Origin: Oscillospiraceae bacterium
GTDB taxonomy: Bacteria; Bacillota; Clostridia; Oscillospirales; Oscillospiraceae
Length of the DNA stretch: 5,523 nt
Assembly (NCBI GenBank): GCA_031260745.1
Contig: JAISKY010000006.1
Span: forward strand, 1-5,523
Reading direction: 5' to 3'
Shown here piece after piece: positions 1-5,523 of the stretch. The position numbers and the translations under genes are program-made. Each line of letters starts with the position of its first letter. Position 1 is the first letter of the stretch. The notes below the pieces were generated by a model that was not told the origin of the DNA, made no database searches, and saw nothing but the letters and a program-made list of their open reading frames with translations.

Positions 1-927
1 CATCGCTCTGCCGCGTTTTAGTATAATCAGCGGAGGTATAGGTTCCTTATCGTCATCGCGCTTGACCGCGACAATTTGAGCGCCGTCGTCGTCTTTTAAC
101 AGGCCGCGCTCGGTTAGCATCGCAATCACGTCCGCGACGTAGGGTTGAGCCGTACTTTCGCCGTACCAGTAGTCAAAATCGCGTACGTTAAGCGCGTCGT
201 AGTTGCTTTTAGCGTCGGCAATAGAGATTTCGCGGATTTCCTCCCAGATTTTGCGGTATTGCTCGTTACCCTGTTGAAGCTCGCGGGTTACGCGTTGAGC
301 TTCTTCGGCGAACTCCTCGTCTTCTTTGGAACGCGCCGACGCGTCTGGATAGATTGCGTTAAGCTCGTCCAGCGACAGGTCTCGGATATTGATTCCGCGC
401 TCCAGCAACGCTACGATAACAAGCCCCATAGGAAGTCCCCAATCGCCGAGGTGAATATCGCTAATCACGTTATATCCGAGGAACTTACCGATTCTATATA
501 GCGCGTCGCCGATTATCGCGGGTCTTAAATGCCCGACGTGCAAATTTTTAGCGACGTTAGGCCCGCCGTAGTCAAGTACGATGGTTTTAGACTCGTCAGT
601 TTTCGGTAGCAGCAGACGCTCGTCGGTAAGCATAGCGTTCATTCGTTCCGCCAACAGTTCGTCGCTTACGTTTATATTGATAAAACCGGGAGCGACCGCA
701 AAAGCGGAGAGCATAGAGCATAGAGCGGAAAGTTTTTCCGTTACGGCTTCCGCAATGGAAATTGGTTTCTGCTTATAAATTTTCGCGGCGGACATAGCTC
801 CGTTACACTGGAACTGGCACAAATCGGGGCGATTAGACGCGGTAACGACGCCTAAAGCTCCGTCATAACCCGCGAGTTCAAACGCTTCGCTAACGAGTTT
901 TGTCAAATATAAACGTAAATTGGTCAA
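1..927 (-). CDS. argS: Arginyl-tRNA synthetase, N-terminal part (cut by left edge)
   Basis: Class I aminoacyl-tRNA synthetase that charges tRNA-Arg with arginine in the cytoplasm. The minus-strand frame is open from 927 to base 1 and gives 309 residues, roughly the first half of a protein usually 550-590 long. Residues 1 to about 110 form the N-terminal tRNA-binding extension, including RPDLCQFQCNGAM near residues 33-45. The ATP-binding HIGH motif is HVGH at residues 130-133, preceded by LDYGGPNVAKN and followed by LRPAIIGDAL; HLGDWGLPMG lies at about 159-168. The KMSK-region half and the anticodon-binding domain lie outside the window. The start is TTG at 927, because GGAGGA (941-936) sits 8 bases upstream and the first in-frame ATG would delete about 45 conserved residues. 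It is transcribed divergently from the glycyl radical enzyme gene from its own promoter. Confidence 0.96.
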   Translation of the reverse strand, partial: MTNLRLYLTKLVSEAFELAGYDGALGVVTASNRPDLCQFQCNGAMSAAKIYKQKPISIAEAVTEKLSALCSMLSAFAVAPGFININVSDELLAERMNAMLTDERLLLPKTDESKTIVLDYGGPNVAKNLHVGHLRPAIIGDALYRIGKFLGYNVISDIHLGDWGLPMGLVIVALLERGINIRDLSLDELNAIYPDASARSKEDEEFAEEAQRVTRELQQGNEQYRKIWEEIREISIADAKSNYDALNVRDFDYWYGESTAQPYVADVIAMLTERGLLKDDDGAQIVAVKRDDDKEPIPPLIILKRGRAM

Positions 928-935
928 AAGGTTGT

Positions 936-941
936 TCCTCC
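936..941 (-). promoter_or_regulatory. Ribosome binding site deciding the argS TTG start
   Basis: GGAGGA on the minus strand lies 8 bases before the TTG at 927. This supports the non-ATG start, since no ATG is in frame near it. Confidence 0.8.
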
Positions 942-970
942 GCAATAATCTGTAACAGCGTATTTTGAAT

Positions 971-999
971 ATTGTAGCACAGTTTTTCCGAAATTGCAA
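971..999 (-). promoter_or_regulatory. Sigma-A-type promoter for argS
   Basis: On the minus strand, TTGCAA (999-994) is followed by a 17-base spacer and TACAAT (976-971), with a TGC extension directly before the -10. Transcription should start near 964, giving a leader of about 37 bases. That leaves no room for a T-box riboswitch unless another promoter lies further upstream. Predicted from consensus only. Confidence 0.75.
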
Positions 1000-1045
1000 G
1001 ACAAAATATGATACGGTTACGCCGCTAATTTTCAAGTATCTTAAC

Positions 1046-1065
1046 AATAATGATTAATCATTATT
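1046..1065. promoter_or_regulatory. Perfect 20-bp palindrome, possible operator
   Basis: AATAATGATTAATCATTATT is self-complementary over all 20 bases. Its centre lies about 63 bases before the predicted start of transcription of the rightward gene, close to where class I activators bind, and about 90 bases upstream of the argS start of transcription. It does not fit the FNR consensus TTGAT-N4-ATCAA, because its TGAT and ATCA half-sites are only 2 bases apart. The regulator is unknown, and the AT-rich composition makes chance palindromes likelier than usual. Confidence 0.45.
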
Positions 1066-1083
1066 AATTTTCTAAAAAAATGC

Positions 1084-1112
1084 TTGAAATCTTCCGCGTA
1101 TAGTGGTATAAT
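1084..1112 (+). promoter_or_regulatory. Sigma-A-type promoter for the glycyl radical enzyme gene
   Basis: TTGAAA (1084-1089), a 17-base spacer and a perfect TATAAT (1107-1112) with a TGG extended -10. Transcription is expected to begin near 1119, leaving a leader of about 36 bases with no visible riboswitch. The ribosome binding site GGAGGT (1142-1147) stands 7 bases before the ATG. Confidence 0.82.
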
Positions 1113-1154
1113 GTTATTAAAAATAAATAAACATTCGCACTGGAGGTAATTTCA

Positions 1155-3641
1155 ATGTTCAAATTCGCACCTGTAACTGAACGTATCGAGCGGATACGTG
1201 AGCGCCGCGACGCTTTTACTCACGGCGAGGACATAACCATCAATACCGAACGTACTAAACTGTACACGGAGTATTACAGACAGCACATGGCGGAGCATCC
1301 TCAGCTTAGACGCTCCGGCGCGTTGCTCCACTGGGCGAAAAACCGCGAAATCAACGTATTCGACGACGACGTTTTTGTCGGTACTCCGGGACCTACGGAG
1401 CGTTGCCTTTCCGTTTACGTCGATACCGACCCCGGTTGGATTCAAGGCATCATCGACAAGGAAACCTTCAAACAGGCGTGGCAGTCGGGCGGAGCAATAC
1501 ATATGACCGACGACCAGCGCGACATTTTGGAGGACGCGTACGATGTCTGGAAGAATTGCAGTATCAGCGCGTGCGTCAACGGCGCGGTAACAGAGGACTT
1601 CTACAGCGCGTTCGGCAACGGCGCGTGTATGGGCGGTTGGCAGCGTCCCGACGGAACGTGGATGGTCGGCGGCGGTATTCAGGGTCACTACGTCGCGAAC
1701 TTCAACAAAGCCGTCAATACGGGATTCGGCGAGGTTCGCCGTCAGGCTCTCGCTAAAATCGAGGAAAACAGAGGCAAACTATTCGGAGATAAAGCTAAGA
1801 AGCACGTGTTTTACCACTCAATCGTCAGAGTTTGCGACGCGGCGATTTTAATGGCGAAGCGTTATGCCGAGGCTTGCCGTATTAAGGCTAAATCGGCTAA
1901 CGACGAAGCCCGCGAAACCGAATTGCTCCGTATGGCTGATTCGCTTGAGTGGATTATGGAGAACCCGGCGCGTACATACTGGGAGGGTTTGCAGGTTATT
2001 CTGTTCTATCAGATTATGCTCGCTACGGATACTCAGCAGCACGGTCAGTCAATGGGACGCGTTGACAAGTACGTCGGCGAACTGTTAGACCGCGAATTCC
2101 AAGCCGGACGAATCACCGAGGCTCAGGCTCAGGAGTACACCGACGCGTTTGTTATGCGTATATGCGACATTATGGTTATTCACGGAATGATGCTGAACAA
2201 CCGTAAAGTTATCGAGCTTAACGAAAGCGGAATGAACGCGTATATGGCAATCTATACCGGAATGACGGCAACCGGCGGAATCGTGCTGACAATCGGCGGT
2301 TCCACTCCGGACGGCGAGGACGACAGCAACGAAGTCACGCGCCTGATACTGGAAACCTACGGTCGTATGAAGATTCCGGACCCGACGGTCGCGCTTAGTA
2401 TTAATAAGAAAACTCCGGAGAAAATCTGGCGGCTTGCGATTGAATCAAGTAAAATTTGCGGCGGTATGCCTCAACTTGAAAACGACGAGGTAATCATTCC
2501 CGCGCTGCAAAGAGACGGGCTTGCGTATAACGACGCGTGCAACTACAGTATCGTCGGTTGCGTTGAGCCGGGCGGCACGGGTAACGAGTGGTCCGCGTCG
2601 GGCAACGACGGCGGTAACTCCGTCTGGAATATGATGCAGGTTATGCAGCTTGTAATTAACGGCGGCGTGAATCCGATGAGCGGAGTTATGGCACTGCCGT
2701 GCAAGAAACTTTACGAATACGACAACTTTGACGAAATCAAGGACACGTTCGTCAAGGAAATGCAGTATCTTATGGACTGGACGGTATCGTTCGCATCTAT
2801 GTACGAACTTGCGTACTCTCAAAACTTCCCGTGCGTCGTCGCCTCGACGATGATGGAGGGTTGTATGGAATCCGGCAAGGACGTTACCGAGGGCGGAGCG
2901 AAGTACAACCGTACCGGACTTACCGCGTGCGGAACCGCTAATGTCGGCGACAGCCTTATGGCTATCAAGAAGCTCTGCTTCGACGATAAGACGGTAACGC
3001 TAAAAGAGCTTTACGACGCCGTTCACGCGAACTGGGAGGGCTACGAACAGCTTCGCCAGACGATAATCAATGACGTACCGCATTACGGCAATGACATTGA
3101 GGAAGTTGACGAGCTTGCGGCGTGGGCGCTCGGCACTTTCGGTAAGATAATGAAAACGGAGCAGGGACCTCGCGGCAAATACAGCGGCGGTACGTTCACG
3201 GTTACGGCTCACATCGGACTTGGCGCGATGTTGGGCGCGACTCCAGACGGACGCAAAGCCGGCGAACCAATCGCGGACGCGATTAGCTCACGTCAGGGCT
3301 TCGACAAGAACGGTCCGACGGCGTACTTAATCAGCGCGGCAAAACTTCCGCACGACGTACTCTCCAACGGCGACCAGCTTAATATTCGCTTTACTCCGAG
3401 TTCCGTACACGGCGACGAGGGCGCGGTAAAACTGCGTGACTTGTTCGCGACGTACTTCAAGCTCGGCGGAATGCAGGTACAGTTCAACGTAGTCAGTACC
3501 GACAAGTTGCGCGAGGCTCAGGATAAACCGCTTGAGAATAAGGATTTGATTGTGCGAATCGCGGGATTCTCGACGTACTTCGTTACGCTTGACCCGAAGA
3601 TTCAGGAGGACTTCATAACGCGCACTGAAAACGCACTATAG
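1155..3641 (+). CDS. Glycyl radical enzyme of the GCVEP (dehydratase/lyase) type, substrate unknown
   Basis: Intact 828-residue member of the pyruvate formate-lyase-like superfamily, cytoplasmic and needing anaerobic activation. Seen: the N-terminal PFL-like barrel carries GGGIQGH at 172-178 and HGQSMGRVDKY at 296-306. The active-site loop is GCVEP at 468-472, placing the thiyl-radical Cys at 469 and the probable acid/base Glu at 471. ATPDGRKAGEPIADA lies at 695-709. The C-terminal glycyl radical loop is RIAGFSTYF at 801-809, with the radical on Gly804. True pyruvate formate-lyase has two adjacent catalytic cysteines, so this is not PFL. The Cys-x-Glu pair is shared by glycerol, propanediol and hydroxyproline dehydratases, choline TMA-lyase, isethionate lyase and arylacetate decarboxylases. 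The loop after GCVEP reads GGTGNEWSASG rather than the GKT-x-GWHD I recall from diol and choline enzymes, so I do not assign a substrate. There is no N-terminal extension suggesting microcompartment targeting. No activase gene is adjacent in this window. ATG follows a good ribosome binding site. Confidence 0.95.
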   Translation: MFKFAPVTERIERIRERRDAFTHGEDITINTERTKLYTEYYRQHMAEHPQLRRSGALLHWAKNREINVFDDDVFVGTPGPTERCLSVYVDTDPGWIQGIIDKETFKQAWQSGGAIHMTDDQRDILEDAYDVWKNCSISACVNGAVTEDFYSAFGNGACMGGWQRPDGTWMVGGGIQGHYVANFNKAVNTGFGEVRRQALAKIEENRGKLFGDKAKKHVFYHSIVRVCDAAILMAKRYAEACRIKAKSANDEARETELLRMADSLEWIMENPARTYWEGLQVILFYQIMLATDTQQHGQSMGRVDKYVGELLDREFQAGRITEAQAQEYTDAFVMRICDIMVIHGMMLNNRKVIELNESGMNAYMAIYTGMTATGGIVLTIGGSTPDGEDDSNEVTRLILETYGRMKIPDPTVALSINKKTPEKIWRLAIESSKICGGMPQLENDEVIIPALQRDGLAYNDACNYSIVGCVEPGGTGNEWSASGNDGGNSVWNMMQVMQLVINGGVNPMSGVMALPCKKLYEYDNFDEIKDTFVKEMQYLMDWTVSFASMYELAYSQNFPCVVASTMMEGCMESGKDVTEGGAKYNRTGLTACGTANVGDSLMAIKKLCFDDKTVTLKELYDAVHANWEGYEQLRQTIINDVPHYGNDIEEVDELAAWALGTFGKIMKTEQGPRGKYSGGTFTVTAHIGLGAMLGATPDGRKAGEPIADAISSRQGFDKNGPTAYLISAAKLPHDVLSNGDQLNIRFTPSSVHGDEGAVKLRDLFATYFKLGGMQVQFNVVSTDKLREAQDKPLENKDLIVRIAGFSTYFVTLDPKIQEDFITRTENAL

Positions 3642-3657
3642 GTTTACGGCATATTAC

Positions 3658-3685
3658 GTAGGGGCACGGTATACCGTGCCCCTAC
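3658..3685. repeat. Perfect 28-bp palindrome (GTAGGGGC...GCCCCTAC)
   Basis: Sixteen bases after the stop codon of the glycyl radical enzyme gene lies a perfect inverted repeat. As RNA it folds into a 12-bp GC-rich stem with a TATA loop. No T-run follows directly on either strand, so it is not a standard intrinsic terminator, though it may stabilise the 3' end or help termination. Its GTAGGGGC / GCCCCTAC ends resemble small dispersed palindromic repeats that I know occur between genes in several bacterial genomes; membership of such a family is inferred. Confidence 0.7.
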
Positions 3686-3720
3686 AAAACAATACGAAAT
3701 CGCGCCCCTACAAAATAATA
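3675..3720 (+). repeat. Two direct copies of a 20-base unit, 26 bases apart
   Basis: CGTGCCCCTACAAAACAATA (3675-3694) and CGCGCCCCTACAAAATAATA (3701-3720) agree at 18 of 20 bases. The first copy includes the right arm of the preceding 28-bp palindrome, so the second looks like a duplicated right arm without a matching left arm. The left arm at 3658-3668 could alternatively pair with the second copy at 3701-3711 (10 of 11 positions). A T-rich run follows at 3721-3730. Confidence 0.65.
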
Positions 3721-3750
3721 TTATTTTTTTGCAAACGACAAAAAAAGGTC

Positions 3751-3779
3751 TTGACAAACAGCGAGTAATGTGTTAGTAT
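3751..3779 (+). promoter_or_regulatory. Sigma-A-type promoter for cysK
   Basis: A perfect TTGACA (3751-3756), a 17-base spacer and TAGTAT (3774-3779) preceded by TGT, an extended -10. Transcription should start near 3786, about 35 bases before the cysK ATG. An imperfect operator-like inverted repeat, ACATAC-N7-GTATGT (3780-3798), covers the expected start of transcription. No T-box or SAM riboswitch fits in so short a leader. Confidence 0.78.
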
Positions 3780-3820
3780 ACATACATAATAAGTATGTTT
3801 TATCGGAGGAAGGAATAATT

Positions 3821-4753
3821 ATGGCAAAGATTGCAAAATCGTTGGTAGAGCTTATCGGAAATACTCCGTTGTTACAGCTCACAAATTACAGCGCCGGTCA
3901 GAAGCTCGGCGCGACTGTGCTCGCGAAACTTGAATACTTCAATCCCGCGGGCAGCGTCAAAGACCGTATCGCGTGGGCGATGATTAAAGACGCGGAGGAC
4001 ACGGGCAAGTTAAAGCCGGACAGCATTATCGTGGAGCCGACAAGCGGCAATACGGGAATCGGCTTAGCGTCCGTCGCCGCCGCCAGGGGCTATCGCGTTA
4101 TCCTTACGATGCCCGAAACGATGAGCGTTGAGCGCCGCAAGCTGCTCGCCGCCTACGGCGCGGAGCTTGTACTTACCGAGGGCGCGAAAGGTATGAAAGG
4201 CGCAATCGCGAAAGCTAACGAAATCGCGGAGTCTACTCCCAATTCGTTTATTCCGCGTCAGTTCGAGAACCCCGTTAACCCGAAAATCCACTATGAAGCT
4301 ACCGGTCCGGAAATCTGGGACGATACCGAAGGCAAAGTGGACATTCTTATTTCCGGAGTCGGCACCGGCGGTACGATTACCGGCGCGGGCGAGTTCCTGA
4401 AATCAAAGAACCCCAGCATCAAAGTTATCGCGGTTGAACCTGACGACAGCCCGGTACTCTCCGAGGGTAAAGCCGGACCGCATAAGATTCAGGGAATCGG
4501 CGCGGGCTTTGTGCCGGACACGCTGAACACTTCCGTCTATGACGAGATTATCCGCGTTAAAAGCGAGGACGCGTTCGCGGCAAGCCGCGGCGTCGCGCAC
4601 ACCGAGGGTTTACTCGTGGGAATCTCCAGCGGAGCCGCGGTTTGGGCGGCGGCTCAGGTCGCGTTACGTCCGGAAAATAAGGGTAAGGTTATTGTAGCCG
4701 TATTGCCTGACACCGGCGAGCGTTACCTAAGCACCCCGATGTTCGAGAACTAA
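3821..4753 (+). CDS. cysK: Cysteine synthase A (O-acetylserine sulfhydrylase)
   Basis: PLP-dependent cytoplasmic enzyme that makes L-cysteine from O-acetylserine and sulfide, the last step of sulfur assimilation. The product has 310 residues, the normal length of the family. Visible motifs in order: LIGNTPLLQL at 11-20; NPAGSVKDR at 41-49 with the PLP-binding Lys47; the substrate loop TSGNTG at 74-79; the PLP phosphate loop GTGGT at 181-185; KIQGIGAGF at 222-230; and GISSGA at 267-272, whose second Ser (270) should contact the PLP ring. Nothing essential is missing. The frame is open back to a GTG at 3770, but that codon lies inside the promoter before the expected start of transcription. GGAGGAAGG (3805-3813) precedes the ATG at 3821, which also gives the family's usual N-terminus. 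Cystathionine beta-synthase-like and O-phosphoserine variants are possible, but the motifs fit CysK best. Confidence 0.96.
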   Translation: MAKIAKSLVELIGNTPLLQLTNYSAGQKLGATVLAKLEYFNPAGSVKDRIAWAMIKDAEDTGKLKPDSIIVEPTSGNTGIGLASVAAARGYRVILTMPETMSVERRKLLAAYGAELVLTEGAKGMKGAIAKANEIAESTPNSFIPRQFENPVNPKIHYEATGPEIWDDTEGKVDILISGVGTGGTITGAGEFLKSKNPSIKVIAVEPDDSPVLSEGKAGPHKIQGIGAGFVPDTLNTSVYDEIIRVKSEDAFAASRGVAHTEGLLVGISSGAAVWAAAQVALRPENKGKVIVAVLPDTGERYLSTPMFEN

Positions 4754-4776
4754 ACTTAGAGCATAAATAATCAACT

Positions 4777-4812
4777 GGGCAGTCTTTCCTTAAACCGGAA
4801 AGACTGCCCTTT
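4777..4812. terminator. Hairpin between converging genes, probable bidirectional terminator
   Basis: GGGCAGTCTTTCC (4777-4789) pairs perfectly with GGAAAGACTGCCC (4797-4809), giving a 13-bp stem with a 7-base loop. It starts 23 bases after the cysK stop and lies 14 bases from the stop of the leftward SDR gene, so it can serve both. The T-run is weak: only TTT follows on the plus strand and none on the minus strand. Confidence 0.7.
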
Positions 4813-4823
4813 GCGTTGAAACA

Positions 4824-5474
4824 TTATTCAGAGCCGATTGCCGCCGCTACTGCTTCCGCGACGTCCTCCGGCGTACCAATCGGACCGACTTCCGCCAGTT
4901 CCTCTCGCGTGAACCGCGCGTTCATCGGAGTGTCAATCACTCCGGGAGCGATATAGCTAACCCTAATCCCCGACGGCTCAACCTCCCGCGCTAGCGCCTT
5001 CGAAAACCCAATCAGAGCGGCTTTACTCGCGGAGTACACGACCTCGCACGAGGCTCCGACCTCGCCCCAAATCGACGAAATGTTAACAATACACCCGCTT
5101 TGAGCGCGGAGCATCTCCGGCAGAACCGCCGCCGCGCAGTTCATCGCGCCCATAATGTTAACCGCAAACACCCGCGCCCGTTGTTCGGCGGTTGTAAGCT
5201 GAAACAGTCCGTAGTCCGCGACCCCCGCGTTATTTACCAAAACGTCAACCGCTCCGAATTTTTCTATCATCGCCGCGACCTCCACCGCGTCGGCTACGTC
5301 AGCTTTGAGAGCGACTCCGCCAATTTCCGAAGCGAGCCGCTCCGCTCGTTCCCGACCGGAGTTGTAGTTGACCGCGACAAAGTAACCGTCAGCCGCAAGC
5401 CTACGGCAAATCGCGGAACCAATTCCGCCCGCGCCGCCCGTAACCAGCGCGGTTATTATCTTGCGTTCGCTCAT
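4824..5474 (-). CDS. Short-chain dehydrogenase/reductase, FabG-like, C-terminally short
   Basis: NAD(P)-dependent oxidoreductase of the classical SDR family, cytoplasmic, 216 residues. The Rossmann nucleotide loop TGGAGGIG is at 12-19. VNYNSGRERAE (35-45) after the second strand resembles NADPH-preferring FabG proteins, and NNAG is at 81-84. The catalytic set is complete: Asn106 (VNIMG), Ser134 (NISS), Tyr147 and Lys151 (YSASK). IAPGVIDTPM follows at 175-184. The closest well-known relative is 3-oxoacyl-ACP reductase FabG, but that protein has about 245 residues and ends with a YITGQ-x-x-x-VNGG strand; this one stops at VAEAVAAAIGSE. It is therefore missing about 25-30 residues that normally help form the substrate pocket and tetramer interface. 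The true substrate is uncertain. The ATG at 5474 has GAGG (5486-5483) 8 bases upstream. It converges on cysK. Confidence 0.9.
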   Translation of the reverse strand: MSERKIITALVTGGAGGIGSAICRRLAADGYFVAVNYNSGRERAERLASEIGGVALKADVADAVEVAAMIEKFGAVDVLVNNAGVADYGLFQLTTAEQRARVFAVNIMGAMNCAAAVLPEMLRAQSGCIVNISSIWGEVGASCEVVYSASKAALIGFSKALAREVEPSGIRVSYIAPGVIDTPMNARFTREELAEVGPIGTPEDVAEAVAAAIGSE

Positions 5475-5484
5475 AAGTGTGACC

Positions 5485-5523
5485 TCAATACCAGCCCGCG
5501 CAAAAAGCCAACAAATTAGCCGG
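5485..5523 (-). CDS. Possible C-terminal tail of an upstream gene (cut by right edge)
   Basis: On the minus strand one frame is open from the window edge for 12 codons (PANLLAFCAGWY) and ends in TGA at 5487-5485, overlapping the ribosome binding site of the SDR gene and 10 bases before its ATG. A stop placed there is typical of tightly packed genes in one operon. The tail is too short to identify, and an open stretch of this length occurs often by chance. Confidence 0.25.
   Translation of the reverse strand, partial: PANLLAFCAGWY

Noticed and set aside
145..778. Plus-strand frames of 118 and 65 codons opposite argS
   Set aside because: The minus strand reads as unbroken ArgS through the HVGH motif, so these are antisense shadows.
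1046..1065. FNR box
   Set aside because: The half-sites TGAT and ATCA are separated by 2 bases instead of 4 and lack the flanking T and A of the consensus.
1152..1688. Open minus-strand frame of 178 codons inside the glycyl radical enzyme gene
   Set aside because: It lies antisense to a clearly conserved enzyme, has no family motif, and is explained by the GC-rich codon pattern of the real gene.
1155..3641. Naming the gene pflB / formate acetyltransferase
   Set aside because: True PFL needs two adjacent catalytic cysteines; here there is one Cys followed by Val-Glu-Pro, as in dehydratases and lyases.
3658..3685. Standard rho-independent terminator
   Set aside because: The stem is strong, but no T-run follows on either strand; the nearest T-run starts about 36 bases later.
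3658..3720. CRISPR array
   Set aside because: Only two imperfect copies with a 6-base gap, palindromic content, and no cas genes.
3712..3727. AAAATAATATTATTTT palindrome as an operator
   Set aside because: It is a pure A/T string next to a T-run, so self-complementarity by chance is likely.
5100..5519. Plus-strand frame of 139 codons opposite the SDR gene
   Set aside because: The opposite strand encodes a complete SDR with all catalytic residues; this frame is an arginine-rich shadow with no recognisable domain.

Overview
The window looks like chromosomal DNA from an anaerobic bacterium, probably a Clostridia-type Bacillota; that placement is an inference. It rests on three things. There is an oxygen-sensitive glycyl radical enzyme. 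Shine-Dalgarno sequences of the GGAGG type precede the genes, and the sigma-A-like promoters have a TGn-extended -10. The arginyl-tRNA synthetase is of the RPDLCQFQCNGA / GGPNVAK-x-LHVGH type. Coding DNA is of moderate GC content with many CGCG and GCG strings, while the intergenic gaps are AT-rich. No tRNA, rRNA, CRISPR array, insertion sequence or phage gene is visible.

Layout. (1) 1-927, minus strand: the N-terminal 309 codons of argS, which runs off the left edge and starts at TTG. (2) 928-1154: a divergent intergenic region with one near-consensus promoter for argS, one for the rightward gene, and a perfect 20-bp palindrome upstream of the rightward promoter. (3) 1155-3641, plus strand: an intact 828-residue glycyl radical enzyme with a Cys-Val-Glu catalytic motif and a C-terminal glycyl radical loop. 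It is not a true pyruvate formate-lyase, and its substrate cannot be assigned from this sequence. (4) 3642-3820: a perfect 28-bp palindrome, a degenerate repeat of its right arm, and a strong promoter. (5) 3821-4753, plus strand: cysK, cysteine synthase. (6) 4777-4812: a strong hairpin between converging genes, probably a terminator serving both. (7) 4824-5474, minus strand: a short SDR oxidoreductase resembling FabG but lacking the usual C-terminal end. The last 39 bases may hold the tail of an upstream gene in the same operon.

How the genes relate. argS and cysK are housekeeping genes, and each rightward gene has its own promoter, so this is not one operon. The point of interest is the glycyl radical enzyme. 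It stands alone with no radical-SAM activating enzyme in the window, has its own promoter with a possible operator, and carries an active-site loop unlike that of the diol/choline dehydratases as I remember them. It is the best candidate here for an uncharacterised anaerobic catalytic function.
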